From NCBI GenBank assembly GCA_018828205.1, contig JAHJWA010000382.1:1-6224 (forward strand): a DNA stretch of 6,224 bases, in the 5' to 3' direction. A program made the position numbers and the translations under genes. Shown piece after piece: positions 1 to 4,560 of the stretch (its first letter is position 1; every line of letters starts with the position of its first letter). This stretch comes from Alphaproteobacteria bacterium (GTDB taxonomy: Bacteria; Pseudomonadota; Alphaproteobacteria; Sphingomonadales; Sphingomonadaceae). Under the pieces are notes generated by a model. It was not told the origin of the DNA. It was given only the letters and a program-made list of their open reading frames with translations, and did no database searches.

Positions 1-242
1 AAGTCTCGCAGCCGCAGTGCCCGAGCGAGAAGACGAAGGGCGAGCGCGCCAAGCGCCGCCTGCTCGTGCTGCTCAACGCAGAACCGTTCGAGCTGCGGCG
101 CGAGGGCGAGGATCGTTACGGCCGCACACTGGCTGTCGTCGTCAATGATCGCGGATCGGTGGGCGATCAGCTTGTTGCCGAGGGTCTGGCGCGAACCTGG
201 ACCGGCCGCCGGGAAGGATGGTGCGATGCGCCTTCGGATTGA
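1..242 (+). CDS. Staphylococcal nuclease-like (thermonuclease family) protein, C-terminal part
   Basis: The reading frame runs in from the left edge (first full codon at position 3) and ends at TGA 240-242, giving 79 visible residues. The segment DRYGRTLAVV matches the conserved D-x-YGR-x-L-A strand of SNase-fold nucleases; its Arg (visible residue 41) aligns with the catalytic Arg87 of the S. aureus enzyme. The following GSVGDQLVAEGLARTW matches the usual 'G..VN..LV..GLA' helix. The protein ends in a short Trp/Cys-containing tail. Family members hydrolyse DNA or RNA in a Ca-dependent manner and are often exported, but the N-terminus and the other catalytic residues lie outside the window, so activity and location cannot be judged. 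A small membrane-peptide gene overlaps its last 17 bases. Confidence 0.82.
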   Translation, partial: VSQPQCPSEKTKGERAKRRLLVLLNAEPFELRREGEDRYGRTLAVVVNDRGSVGDQLVAEGLARTWTGRREGWCDAPSD

Positions 243-321
243 GTTCGCGGTTCTTCTAGCATTCGTGCTGATCGGGCTGGCGTTGGCGGCGGTCAGCTTC
301 GCCCAGTGGGTGAGCAGCTAA
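226..321 (+). CDS. 31-residue predicted single-span membrane peptide
   Basis: ATG 226 to TAA 319-321 encodes 31 residues: a short basic start (MRLRIE), a continuous hydrophobic stretch at about residues 7-24 rich in Leu, Ala, Val, Ile and Phe, and a short polar tail (QWVSS). This is the layout of a one-span inner-membrane peptide or an uncleaved signal anchor. A strong Shine-Dalgarno-like GGGAAGGA at 211-218 sits 7 bases before the ATG, which is the main reason to believe it. It overlaps the end of the nuclease gene by 17 bases in another frame, so the two are probably co-transcribed and translationally coupled. No function can be assigned. The alternative is a chance ORF within a GC-rich gene end. 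Confidence 0.5.
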   Translation: MRLRIEFAVLLAFVLIGLALAAVSFAQWVSS

Positions 322-360
322 TGCCCGAACTTAGTGGGTTCGCGTCCATGAGACGCCGAG

Positions 361-690
361 CTACCGGAACGATGCCTCGAGCTGCGCTGCATGCTCGCCG
401 CGCAGGTCGGCAGCTGTCTCGGCCACTTCCTTCCCGATATCCTTGGCGAGCAGACGGGGATCGCGCGGCGTCGTGTCGGGCTTGACCGACATCGCCAGCA
501 TCATCGCTTGCGCGGCGGCCATCGACACGAGCATCTCGCGCGTGCCCAGGGTGGCGCTGCCGGGCTTCTCATCGCGGCCGCTGCAAGCGTGGAACACGGC
601 CTGGATGATCACCGTCGCCAGCATATAGCGCCGATCCTCCGGCGTCGCGTCCTCCGGGACTGTCTGAAACACATCCTCGGGCACCTTCAT
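361..690 (-). CDS. Hypothetical protein, second gene of an ATGA-coupled pair (109 aa)
   Basis: I chose the ATG at 690-688 because it overlaps the stop of the upstream gene as ATGA, and because the longer in-frame extension is an Arg-rich shadow of that upstream gene. The product is 109 residues: an acidic N-terminus (KVPEDVFQTVPEDATPEDRR), a helical hydrophobic stretch at about 20-33, a Met/Ala-rich helix (MLVSMAAAQAMMLAMS) at about 50-65, and a charged C-terminal helix. No signal peptide or known catalytic motif is visible. It looks like a small all-alpha soluble protein. No ribosome-binding site precedes the ATG, consistent with translation depending on the upstream gene. I do not recognise the family. 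Confidence 0.68.
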   Translation of the reverse strand: MKVPEDVFQTVPEDATPEDRRYMLATVIIQAVFHACSGRDEKPGSATLGTREMLVSMAAAQAMMLAMSVKPDTTPRDPRLLAKDIGKEVAETAADLRGEHAAQLEASFR

Positions 691-941
691 TTGGTCGGAC
701 AAGGCATGCCCTCGTTGTCGAACAAAGGTAGCGGGCCGCGCGCGTGCTCCTCGAACCGGGGATCGCGCATCAACTGGTAATTGCGCAGCGTCGCGAAGAC
801 GCGCTGCACGATCACATCGACGGCCCGGTCGCGATCGAACTTGCGGTCGAACACGCTGCACAGCACGTAGTTTGGCGCGGTCGTGACTGCGATGTGCAGC
901 ACGGTCTCGATTTCCTCGTCGCTGGCGCGAATCATTTCCAT
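687..941 (-). CDS. Hypothetical protein, first gene of an ATGA-coupled pair (84 aa)
   Basis: The frame is open from a GTG at 968 to TGA 689-687. I prefer the ATG at 941 (or the ATG at 935, MIRASDEE), because the GTG form adds a Cys/His-containing stretch lying over the 5' side of the divergent gene. From 941 the product is 84 residues with a balanced, natural composition: acidic helix (ASDEEIETVLHIAV), TTAPNYVLCSVFDRKFDRDRAVDVIVQRVFATLRNYQ, then a Pro-rich, charged tail ending in GMPCPTK. No known motif is recognised. Its stop overlaps the start of the next gene by the ATGA arrangement, so the two products are probably made together. Its start faces the divergent zinc-binding gene with only about 50 bases between them, so a shared divergent control region is likely. 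Confidence 0.66.
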   Translation of the reverse strand: MEMIRASDEEIETVLHIAVTTAPNYVLCSVFDRKFDRDRAVDVIVQRVFATLRNYQLMRDPRFEEHARGPLPLFDNEGMPCPTK

Positions 942-990
942 GCGCTTATGAGAACAGAGAAGGAACACAAGCGCAATCGGGATTTTGCCG

Positions 991-1218
991 TTGGCCGACT
1001 ACATCAGCCCCAAACCGGTCGATCCGTTTGCGTACCAGCCGCATGCGTTCCTGCGCATCTCGTGCCGTTGCGGGCGTAAGGAAATCTACCCGCTCGGCGA
1101 TTTTGCCCGAGTTCACAGCCTGCCCGGCGAGCTGAAGCTCTATCAGCTGATCAAACGCCTGCGCTGCGTGATTTGCATGGAGCGCCCCGTCAGCGCGAAC
1201 GTATGGCGATACCCGTAG
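991..1218 (+). CDS. Small CxC/CxxC putative zinc-binding protein (about 75 aa)
   Basis: The frame ends at TAG 1216-1218. There is no in-frame ATG at the 5' end. I chose TTG 991 because CGGGA at 978-982 lies 8 bases upstream; TTG 985 is the alternative. From 991, Cys25-x-Cys27 (ISCRCGRKEIYPLGDF) and Cys59-x-x-Cys62 (RLRCVICMERP) are about 31 residues apart, which looks like a four-Cys zinc ribbon. The middle is basic and helical (GELKLYQLIKRL), and the protein ends VSANVWRYP. Such small metal-binding proteins often contact nucleic acid or other proteins; that role here is inference. It is followed 32 bases later by the SRAP gene in the same direction, probably as one transcript. Confidence 0.68.
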   Translation: MADYISPKPVDPFAYQPHAFLRISCRCGRKEIYPLGDFARVHSLPGELKLYQLIKRLRCVICMERPVSANVWRYP

Positions 1219-1250
1219 CGCCCTTTCCTCGCCCGCGATAAGCTCCAGCG

Positions 1251-1850
1251 ATGTGCAACCTCTACCGCATCAAGAGCGCGAACGAAGAGATCGCCCGCCT
1301 GTTCGGCATCGAGAACGCCGCGGGGAACGCGGCCGACGAGGTCTACCCCGGCTATTCGGGGCTCGTCGTGGCCGAGGGGCGGCTGCGCTCGATGGTCTGG
1401 GGCTTCCCGCTGGCACAGATGAGCAAACGCACCGGCGAGCCGCTGAAGCCCAGACCAGTGAATAACGCGCGTATCGACAAGCTCGACAGCTTCATGTGGC
1501 GATACAGTTTCCAGGAACGCCGTTGCCTGATCCCGCTGACCGCATGGGCCGAAGCCGAGGGCCCCAGGGGCGCCATGACCCGCACCTGGTTGAGCTTGCC
1601 CGATCAGCCGATGTTCGCGGTCGCCGGGATCTGTCTCAGCAGCGACGAATGGGGCGAGTGCTATTCGATGATCATGACGGACGCCGTAGGTGAGGCGGCC
1701 GAGGTCCACGACCGCATGCCAGTCGTGCTGCGGCCCGATGAGTATAGTCGCTGGCAGACGGCGTCGGTAGACGAAGCCCGCGCGCTTTGCATGCCCTTCT
1801 CGGGTGAGGTAGCGATCGAGCGAACAAATGTTACTTGGAGGCAGAACTAG
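1251..1850 (+). CDS. SRAP (YedK/HMCES) family abasic-site DNA-protein crosslink protein
   Basis: The product is 199 residues, close to usual SRAP length, and starts MCNLYR. Cys2 becomes the N-terminus after Met removal and, in characterised family members, forms a thiazolidine crosslink with abasic sites in single-stranded DNA, shielding them from strand breakage. The other expected active-site positions are present: Asn72 in VNNAR, Glu101 six residues after RCLIP (RCLIPLTAWAE, where YedK has RCLIPADGFYE), and His153 in VHDRMPVVL. FAVAGI at about 122-127 is also typical. Two departures from consensus are NARID instead of NARxE and loss of the usual GFYEW wording around Glu101. The family was formerly annotated as SOS-response-associated peptidase. 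It lies 32 bases downstream of the zinc-ribbon gene. The start is fixed by the required Cys2. Confidence 0.93.
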   Translation: MCNLYRIKSANEEIARLFGIENAAGNAADEVYPGYSGLVVAEGRLRSMVWGFPLAQMSKRTGEPLKPRPVNNARIDKLDSFMWRYSFQERRCLIPLTAWAEAEGPRGAMTRTWLSLPDQPMFAVAGICLSSDEWGECYSMIMTDAVGEAAEVHDRMPVVLRPDEYSRWQTASVDEARALCMPFSGEVAIERTNVTWRQN

Positions 1851-2242
1851 CCCACGCTTGAAATCGGTTCGTCCTTCGTCTGGAGTCGCGGACATGTCGA
1901 CCTTTCCAACTCTCGCAAGCGCTGCTTGAACGCATTCTTCTGGTCATGCGGGAATAGTTGCTTCCGACAAGCTCATTCAGGCGATCGCCGACGACGGCAA
2001 TTGAGCCGCTAGGAGACGGTCCGCTTCAGGCAATGGAGACAGGCTAAGCTGACGTTCGACAAATTTGCCGTTCCGCCCGGCGGTGAAATTTATCTTCGCA
2101 GTTTCGGACGGTCTTCTCGTTCTACCATGTGGCAGGTGCCATGATACCGACGCGTTGAGCGGGCTATGGGTGATACGCTGCCAACCACCCCGAACTCTAC
2201 CAATTCGACAACGTGATCTCGGATCGCATTTTGGCTAGCAAA
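1851..2242. other. Gene-poor stretch between the SRAP gene and the GGDEF remnant
   Basis: I see no credible intact gene here. All six frames are interrupted by stops, and the base composition is visibly less GC-rich than the genes on either side. Short open pieces with natural-looking protein sequence remain. One (+, 2174-2251) would read YAANHPELYQFDNVISDR and end in TGA, but it follows a stop codon directly and has no start. Another (+, about 2008-2142) holds KLTFDKFAVPPGGEIYLRSF. Neither is recognisable. The picture fits decayed coding DNA rather than a designed regulatory region. Confidence 0.5.
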
Positions 2243-2511
2243 CTAAGCTGAGAGCCGAGGCTTCCCGTAAGAGGCATCGGCCTCGAAACGAGCAATACCG
2301 CCTCCACTGCGTTTAACGCGGATAAGAGCCTCGTCTGCGCGCTCGATCAATTCGTCAAGGTCGCGGCCATGGTCTGGATAAAGGGCATATCCGACACTGG
2401 TGCCTATCGAAAGGTGGTGCCCGATAGACGACAAAGATGGGCACTCAGATCATTGGGAAATTTCACGGCTGCGACCATGACGGCGCACTCCGCAGCCTCG
2501 TTATTGATCCG
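2243..2511 (-). pseudogene. C-terminal remnant of a GGDEF diguanylate cyclase, frameshifted
   Basis: Minus-strand codons from 2434 to the TAG at 2245-2243 encode the last third of a GGDEF domain: LSIGTSVGYALYPDHGRDLDELIERADEALIRVKRSGGG. This matches the family's 'SIGIA.yP.dG.d...Ll.rAD.AlY.AK..G' segment. The preceding part of the domain is readable in a different frame, from 2511 (RINNEAAECAVMVAAVKFPNDL), and joins at about 2406-2434 only if the frame changes. The GG(D/E)EF active-site loop that makes cyclic-di-GMP, and everything before it, is missing, so no enzyme can be made. The remnant keeps a natural C-terminus and stop codon. A short real protein starting at TTG 2434 is possible but unlikely. 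Confidence 0.75.
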
Positions 2512-2515
2512 TTGC

Positions 2516-2535
2516 CGGGTCGGTGAACCGACCCG
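2516..2535. repeat. Perfect 9-bp inverted repeat (hairpin)
   Basis: Arms CGGGTCGGT (2516-2524) and ACCGACCCG (2527-2535) are perfect reverse complements separated by two bases (GA), allowing an 8-9 bp GC-rich stem. There is no T-run on either side, so it is not a standard Rho-independent terminator. It sits where the GGDEF remnant loses homology, so it may mark a rearrangement end, a REP-like extragenic palindrome or a protein-binding site. The repeat itself is certain; its role is not. Confidence 0.6.
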
Positions 2536-2826
2536 CTGCGCGGGAGGTGAGTTTGGCGTGGTTGCGAATTATTGAGAAAGGAATGGCCGGGCCGGCGTCT
2601 CCGAGGGCGACTTCTCGCCGCCCGAAACGCTCGGTTGAAGAATGCCATGCCCAGGATCGAGGCGATCGGGGCCGGCACAACTCAGCGCATCACAGGGAAC
2701 CAGACCCGAAGACCGCAAGCTGCCGCATCGCTCGCCTGCCTGCTACGGTAAGGTTAGCAAATTTGTGGGGGGTCAGCCGCATGACTGACTCTTCGTGAAG
2801 ATCGGCCCCGGCCGACTGGCGACAGC

Positions 2827-2855
2827 TTGCAGTAAAGCCTGTAGCGACAAATACT
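2827..2855 (+). promoter_or_regulatory. Weak candidate promoter for tetR
   Basis: TTGCAG (2827-2832) as a -35 element and AATACT (2850-2855) as a poor -10 element are 17 bases apart. Transcription would begin at about 2862, inside the inverted repeat at 2861-2884, which would place the candidate operator where a repressor would block initiation. The -10 match is poor. Confidence 0.25.
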
Positions 2856-2860
2856 TTCGC

Positions 2861-2884
2861 CATTCCCCCGAATCCGTGGGAATG
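2861..2884. promoter_or_regulatory. Candidate TetR operator: CATTCCC-N10-GGGAATG
   Basis: Perfect 7-bp arms at 2861-2867 and 2878-2884 with a 10-base spacer give a 24-bp dyad ending 27 bases before the tetR ATG. TetR-family repressors bind as dimers to dyads of this size and commonly repress their own gene. Position and symmetry fit autoregulation, but binding is inferred. It could instead form an RNA hairpin in the leader. Confidence 0.4.
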
Positions 2885-2911
2885 CCGACGGACGTTCAAC
2901 GAGGTTTCCCG

Positions 2912-3514
2912 ATGAAGCAAACACGGATGACAGGATCGGAGCGCAAAGCTCGTTTTCTCGACGCTGCAGCCGAGATGGTCATCGACCAGGGCGTCTTTGC
3001 GGTCACGATGGAAGGCGTCGCGCAAAAGCTGGGCGTCGCCAAATCCCTCGGCTATCGCTATTTCACGGGTCGCGATGACCTGCTGGCGGCGTTGTACGAC
3101 CGCGAGAACCAGATCTACGTAGACCGACTGGCGGACGAACTTCCCAGCGATCCGAGTTTCGACGACTGGATTAGGGGTGCGTGCAAGCTGTGGTTTCGGC
3201 GCGCAGACGAGCGTGGTGAACTGTTTACCCGCTTGATCAGCGACAATGGACCGCTGGCGGCGCGGGCAAAAGCCGGCCAGCGCGCCAACGTCAAGGGATG
3301 GGCCGACGGCATTCAGAAAGCGTATGGCTTGCCGCGCCGGCGGGCAGAGCATTTCGCCTGGTTCCTGGTCGCAGGTGCCGCGGGCGCGCTGGCGGCGCGC
3401 AACGGGGAAGACGACGAGGCGGTCATCGACACGATCGCGATCGGGATGCAAGCCGCTGCAAAGGCGCTTCGGAGCGAGTACAGCGAGCCCAAATCAGGCG
3501 CTCAGTCCGCCTAG
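2912..3514 (+). CDS. TetR/AcrR family transcriptional regulator
   Basis: I chose ATG 2912 because GAGG at 2901-2904 lies 7 bases upstream and the TetR domain begins about 10 residues later; the frame is open back to GTG 2795. The product is 200 residues, the usual TetR size. Residues 9-55 form the DNA-binding domain: helix ERKARFLDAAAEMVIDQG, then the helix-turn-helix TMEGVAQKLGVAKSLGYRYF (about 32-51), with the typical hydrophobic GYRYF and GRDDLLAALYD after it. Residues 80-190 are helical and carry the ligand-binding/dimer region (for example HFAWFLVAGAAGALAARNG); the ligand is not predictable. No pump or enzyme gene is adjacent, so its target genes are unknown apart from possible self-control at the 2861-2884 dyad. 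Its TAG stop overlaps the left boundary of the IS630 element. Confidence 0.93.
   Translation: MKQTRMTGSERKARFLDAAAEMVIDQGVFAVTMEGVAQKLGVAKSLGYRYFTGRDDLLAALYDRENQIYVDRLADELPSDPSFDDWIRGACKLWFRRADERGELFTRLISDNGPLAARAKAGQRANVKGWADGIQKAYGLPRRRAEHFAWFLVAGAAGALAARNGEDDEAVIDTIAIGMQAAAKALRSEYSEPKSGAQSA
3512..3513. repeat. Left TA target-site duplication of the IS630 element
   Basis: The TA at 3512-3513, with its partner at 4561-4562, flanks GACTC...GAGTC element ends. IS630/Tc1/mariner elements insert at TA and duplicate it. This TA is also the first two bases of the tetR TAG stop; the G comes from the IS. Confidence 0.85.
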
Positions 3515-3538
3515 ACTCTTTTCCACTTAGGTTGAAGC
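3514..3538. repeat. IS630 left terminal inverted repeat
   Basis: Reading inward, the left end (GACTCTTTTCCACTTAGG...) and the right end (GACTCAATTTCAGATTG...) match at 15 of the first 23 positions without gaps, including the first five bases and a TGAA at 20-23. The transposase stop codon falls inside this repeat. Confidence 0.7.
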
Positions 3539-4126
3539 GTATCCGGAGTTTCTGAAGTAGTTGGAGCATTCTTGTGGTGGGAAGGCGTCGAGGAGGGTGC
3601 CGATGCGCTGCCAGGTTGCCTCGACGGTTCGTTCGCCCGCCTTTCGGAGCAACAGCTTGAGCTTGGCGAACACCTGCTCGATCGGGTTCAGGTCCGGCGA
3701 GTAAGGTGGCAAGAACAAGATTCTGACCCCGGCGGAGCGGATCGCCTGGCGGACGGCTGCGCCCTTGTGGCTGCCCAGGTTGTCCATGATCACGATGTCG
3801 CCGGGTGCGAGCGTCGGTACGAGGAACTGCTCGACCCAGGCAGTGAAGCTGAGACCATTGATCGGGCCGTCGAGCACGCACGGCGCGTCGATCCGGTCAT
3901 GTCTGAGCGCGGCCAGGAAGGTCAGCGTGCGCCAATGCCCGAACGGTGCGCGGGCGACGAGCTTGTGCCCACGCGGCGCCCAGCCCCGGATCGGTGTCAT
4001 GTTGGTCTTGGCCCAGGTCTCGTCGATGAAGACGAGGCGCCTGGGATCAAGCCGCCCCTGATATTTCTTCCACTGCTCGCGCCGGCGCGCGATCTTCGGC
4101 CGCAGCTGCTCGACCGCGAACAGCGT
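3527..4126 (-). CDS. IS630 transposase, second frame (orfB, DDE catalytic domain)
   Basis: This frame continues the transposase after the A8 run at 4133-4126. With one base skipped there, the fused product from ATG 4469 is 313 residues. In that numbering the catalytic acids are Asp149 (VFIDETW), Asp229 (IMDNLGSHKG) and Glu264 (LPPYSPDLNPIEQVFAKLK). Asp229 and Glu264 are separated by 34 residues, the DD34E spacing of IS630. The PYSPDLNPIE and DNLGSHK blocks are diagnostic of the family. If translated alone, the first ATG is at 4000 (MTPIRGWAPRG), which would lose Asp149, so a functional enzyme needs the joined form. The stop is TAA 3529-3527. Confidence 0.9.
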   Translation of the reverse strand, partial: TLFAVEQLRPKIARRREQWKKYQGRLDPRRLVFIDETWAKTNMTPIRGWAPRGHKLVARAPFGHWRTLTFLAALRHDRIDAPCVLDGPINGLSFTAWVEQFLVPTLAPGDIVIMDNLGSHKGAAVRQAIRSAGVRILFLPPYSPDLNPIEQVFAKLKLLLRKAGERTVEATWQRIGTLLDAFPPQECSNYFRNSGYAST

Positions 4127-4469
4127 TTTTTTTAAAGCGCAGCCCTTCCGAGCGCACCAGCCGCCACACCGATACCGTGCTGGTCGCGATGCCCTGTTCG
4201 GCCAGCTCTGCCACCAGCGCCTTGAGAGTGATGTCCGGCACGGCTTTCATCCGATCGATCACCAATGCCCGGTGCGGTTCGAGCAGTCGCTTGCGGTGAC
4301 CGCCCATACGCCGCGATGCCGCCGTCCCCGTCGAACGCTGGCGTTGTGACCACCTCACCACGCTCGCAACGCTCACTCCGAACAACGACGCCACCTCACG
4401 GCAACTGCGGCCCGACGCCACCGCCGTCGCTGCCCGCTCACGCAAATCGTTCGAATAAGGTCTCGCCAT
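4047..4469 (-). CDS. IS630 transposase, first frame (orfA, DNA-binding domain)
   Basis: I chose ATG 4469 (MARPYSNDLRERAATAV), because GGAGG lies about 9 bases upstream and this is the usual IS630 N-terminus; the in-frame start at 4508 adds only a Trp/Gly-rich stretch. The product is 140 residues. Residues 20-42 form the helix-turn-helix that recognises the element ends (GRSCREVASLFGVSVASVVRW). Residues 75-112 are the second winged-helix region (VPDITLKALVAELAEQGIATSTVSVWRLVRSEGLRFKK). After KK the frame runs into an Ala/Arg-rich nonsense tail (about residues 115-140), whereas the natural continuation (LFAVEQLRPKIARRREQW) is in the +1 frame. Alone, this product could bind element ends without catalysing transposition. 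Confidence 0.88.
   Translation of the reverse strand: MARPYSNDLRERAATAVASGRSCREVASLFGVSVASVVRWSQRQRSTGTAASRRMGGHRKRLLEPHRALVIDRMKAVPDITLKALVAELAEQGIATSTVSVWRLVRSEGLRFKKNAVRGRAAAAEDRAPARAVEEISGAA
4126..4133 (-). other. A8 slippage site joining the two transposase frames
   Basis: On the coding (minus) strand the sequence is TTT followed by eight A's and then CGCTG. The orfA frame reads TTT-AAA-AAA-AAC-GCT. The family-conserved continuation needs TTT-AAA-AAA-ACG-CTG, so losing one A (or a +1 shift) restores the full 313-residue transposase. A run of eight A's is long enough for RNA-polymerase slippage, a mechanism described for IS elements including IS630-type ones. A simple inactivating insertion of one A cannot be ruled out from one copy. 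Confidence 0.65.
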
Positions 4470-4535
4470 ACCTGCCGGCCTCCATCCCCAGCCAGCAGGT
4501 TGAATCACAAATCGATCCGATTGGGAATCCCCTCG

Positions 4536-4560
4536 GATTCATTCAATCTGAAATTGAGTC
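4536..4560. repeat. IS630 right terminal inverted repeat
   Basis: This is the partner of the left repeat at 3514-3538. It ends GAGTC at 4556-4560, directly before the TA duplication. The region between it and the transposase start (4470-4535) must contain the transposase promoter and the GGAGG ribosome-binding site. Confidence 0.7.

Larger units (their letters stand above)
2536..2911. other. Non-coding leader region upstream of tetR
   Basis: No convincing gene. The tetR frame stays open upstream to a GTG at 2795, but that 39-residue extension (rich in Cys, Ser and Lys) lacks TetR character and is not supported by a ribosome-binding site. A short + strand ORF from ATG 2642 (MPRIEAIGAGTTQRITGNQ...) and minus-strand frames here look like chance. 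Near the 3' end are a weak promoter-like pair, an inverted repeat (2861-2884) and the tetR ribosome-binding site. Confidence 0.5.
3514..4560 (-). mobile_element. IS630-family insertion sequence, apparently complete (1047 bp)
   Basis: The element is bounded by TA on both sides (3512-3513 and 4561-4562). It begins GACTC and ends GAGTC, the outer bases of imperfect terminal inverted repeats, and carries a two-frame DD34E transposase on the minus strand that fills almost all of it. The length is normal for IS630. The transposase stop (3529-3527) lies inside the left terminal repeat. Joining the outside flanks with one TA restores CCGCCTAGGCGG, which supports the exact boundaries. No passenger gene is present. 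All three catalytic acidic residues are kept, so it may still move if the frame change at 4126-4133 is bypassed. Confidence 0.92.

Noticed and set aside
321..482. Short plus-strand ORF starting in the TAATG overlap after the small membrane peptide
   Set aside because: It runs antisense into the better-supported 109-residue gene, is Arg-rich shadow sequence and lacks a ribosome-binding site.
1143..1895. Long minus-strand ORF (250 residues) opposite the SRAP and zinc-ribbon genes
   Set aside because: It mirrors two supported genes on the other strand, has His/Arg/Gly-rich shadow composition and shows no family motif.
2061..2091. AAATTT...AAATTT flanking GCCG/CGGC, considered as an operator or hairpin
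   Set aside because: AAATTT is its own reverse complement, so the symmetry is partly trivial, and the inner 4-bp arms are not aligned with the outer ones.
2642..2755. Plus-strand ORF beginning MPRIEAIGAGTTQRITG, loosely like a MutL/PMS N-terminus
   Set aside because: The resemblance covers about 15 residues only. The conserved VVELVENALDAGA-type block does not follow, and the ORF stops soon after.
2795..2911. 39-residue N-terminal extension of TetR from GTG 2795
   Set aside because: There is no ribosome-binding site, the composition is unlike the TetR family, and it would cover the promoter-like sequence and dyad. ATG 2912 has GAGG at the right spacing.
2690..3451. Long minus-strand ORF opposite tetR
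   Set aside because: The plus strand encodes a clear TetR protein; the antisense frame has shadow composition and no recognisable domain.
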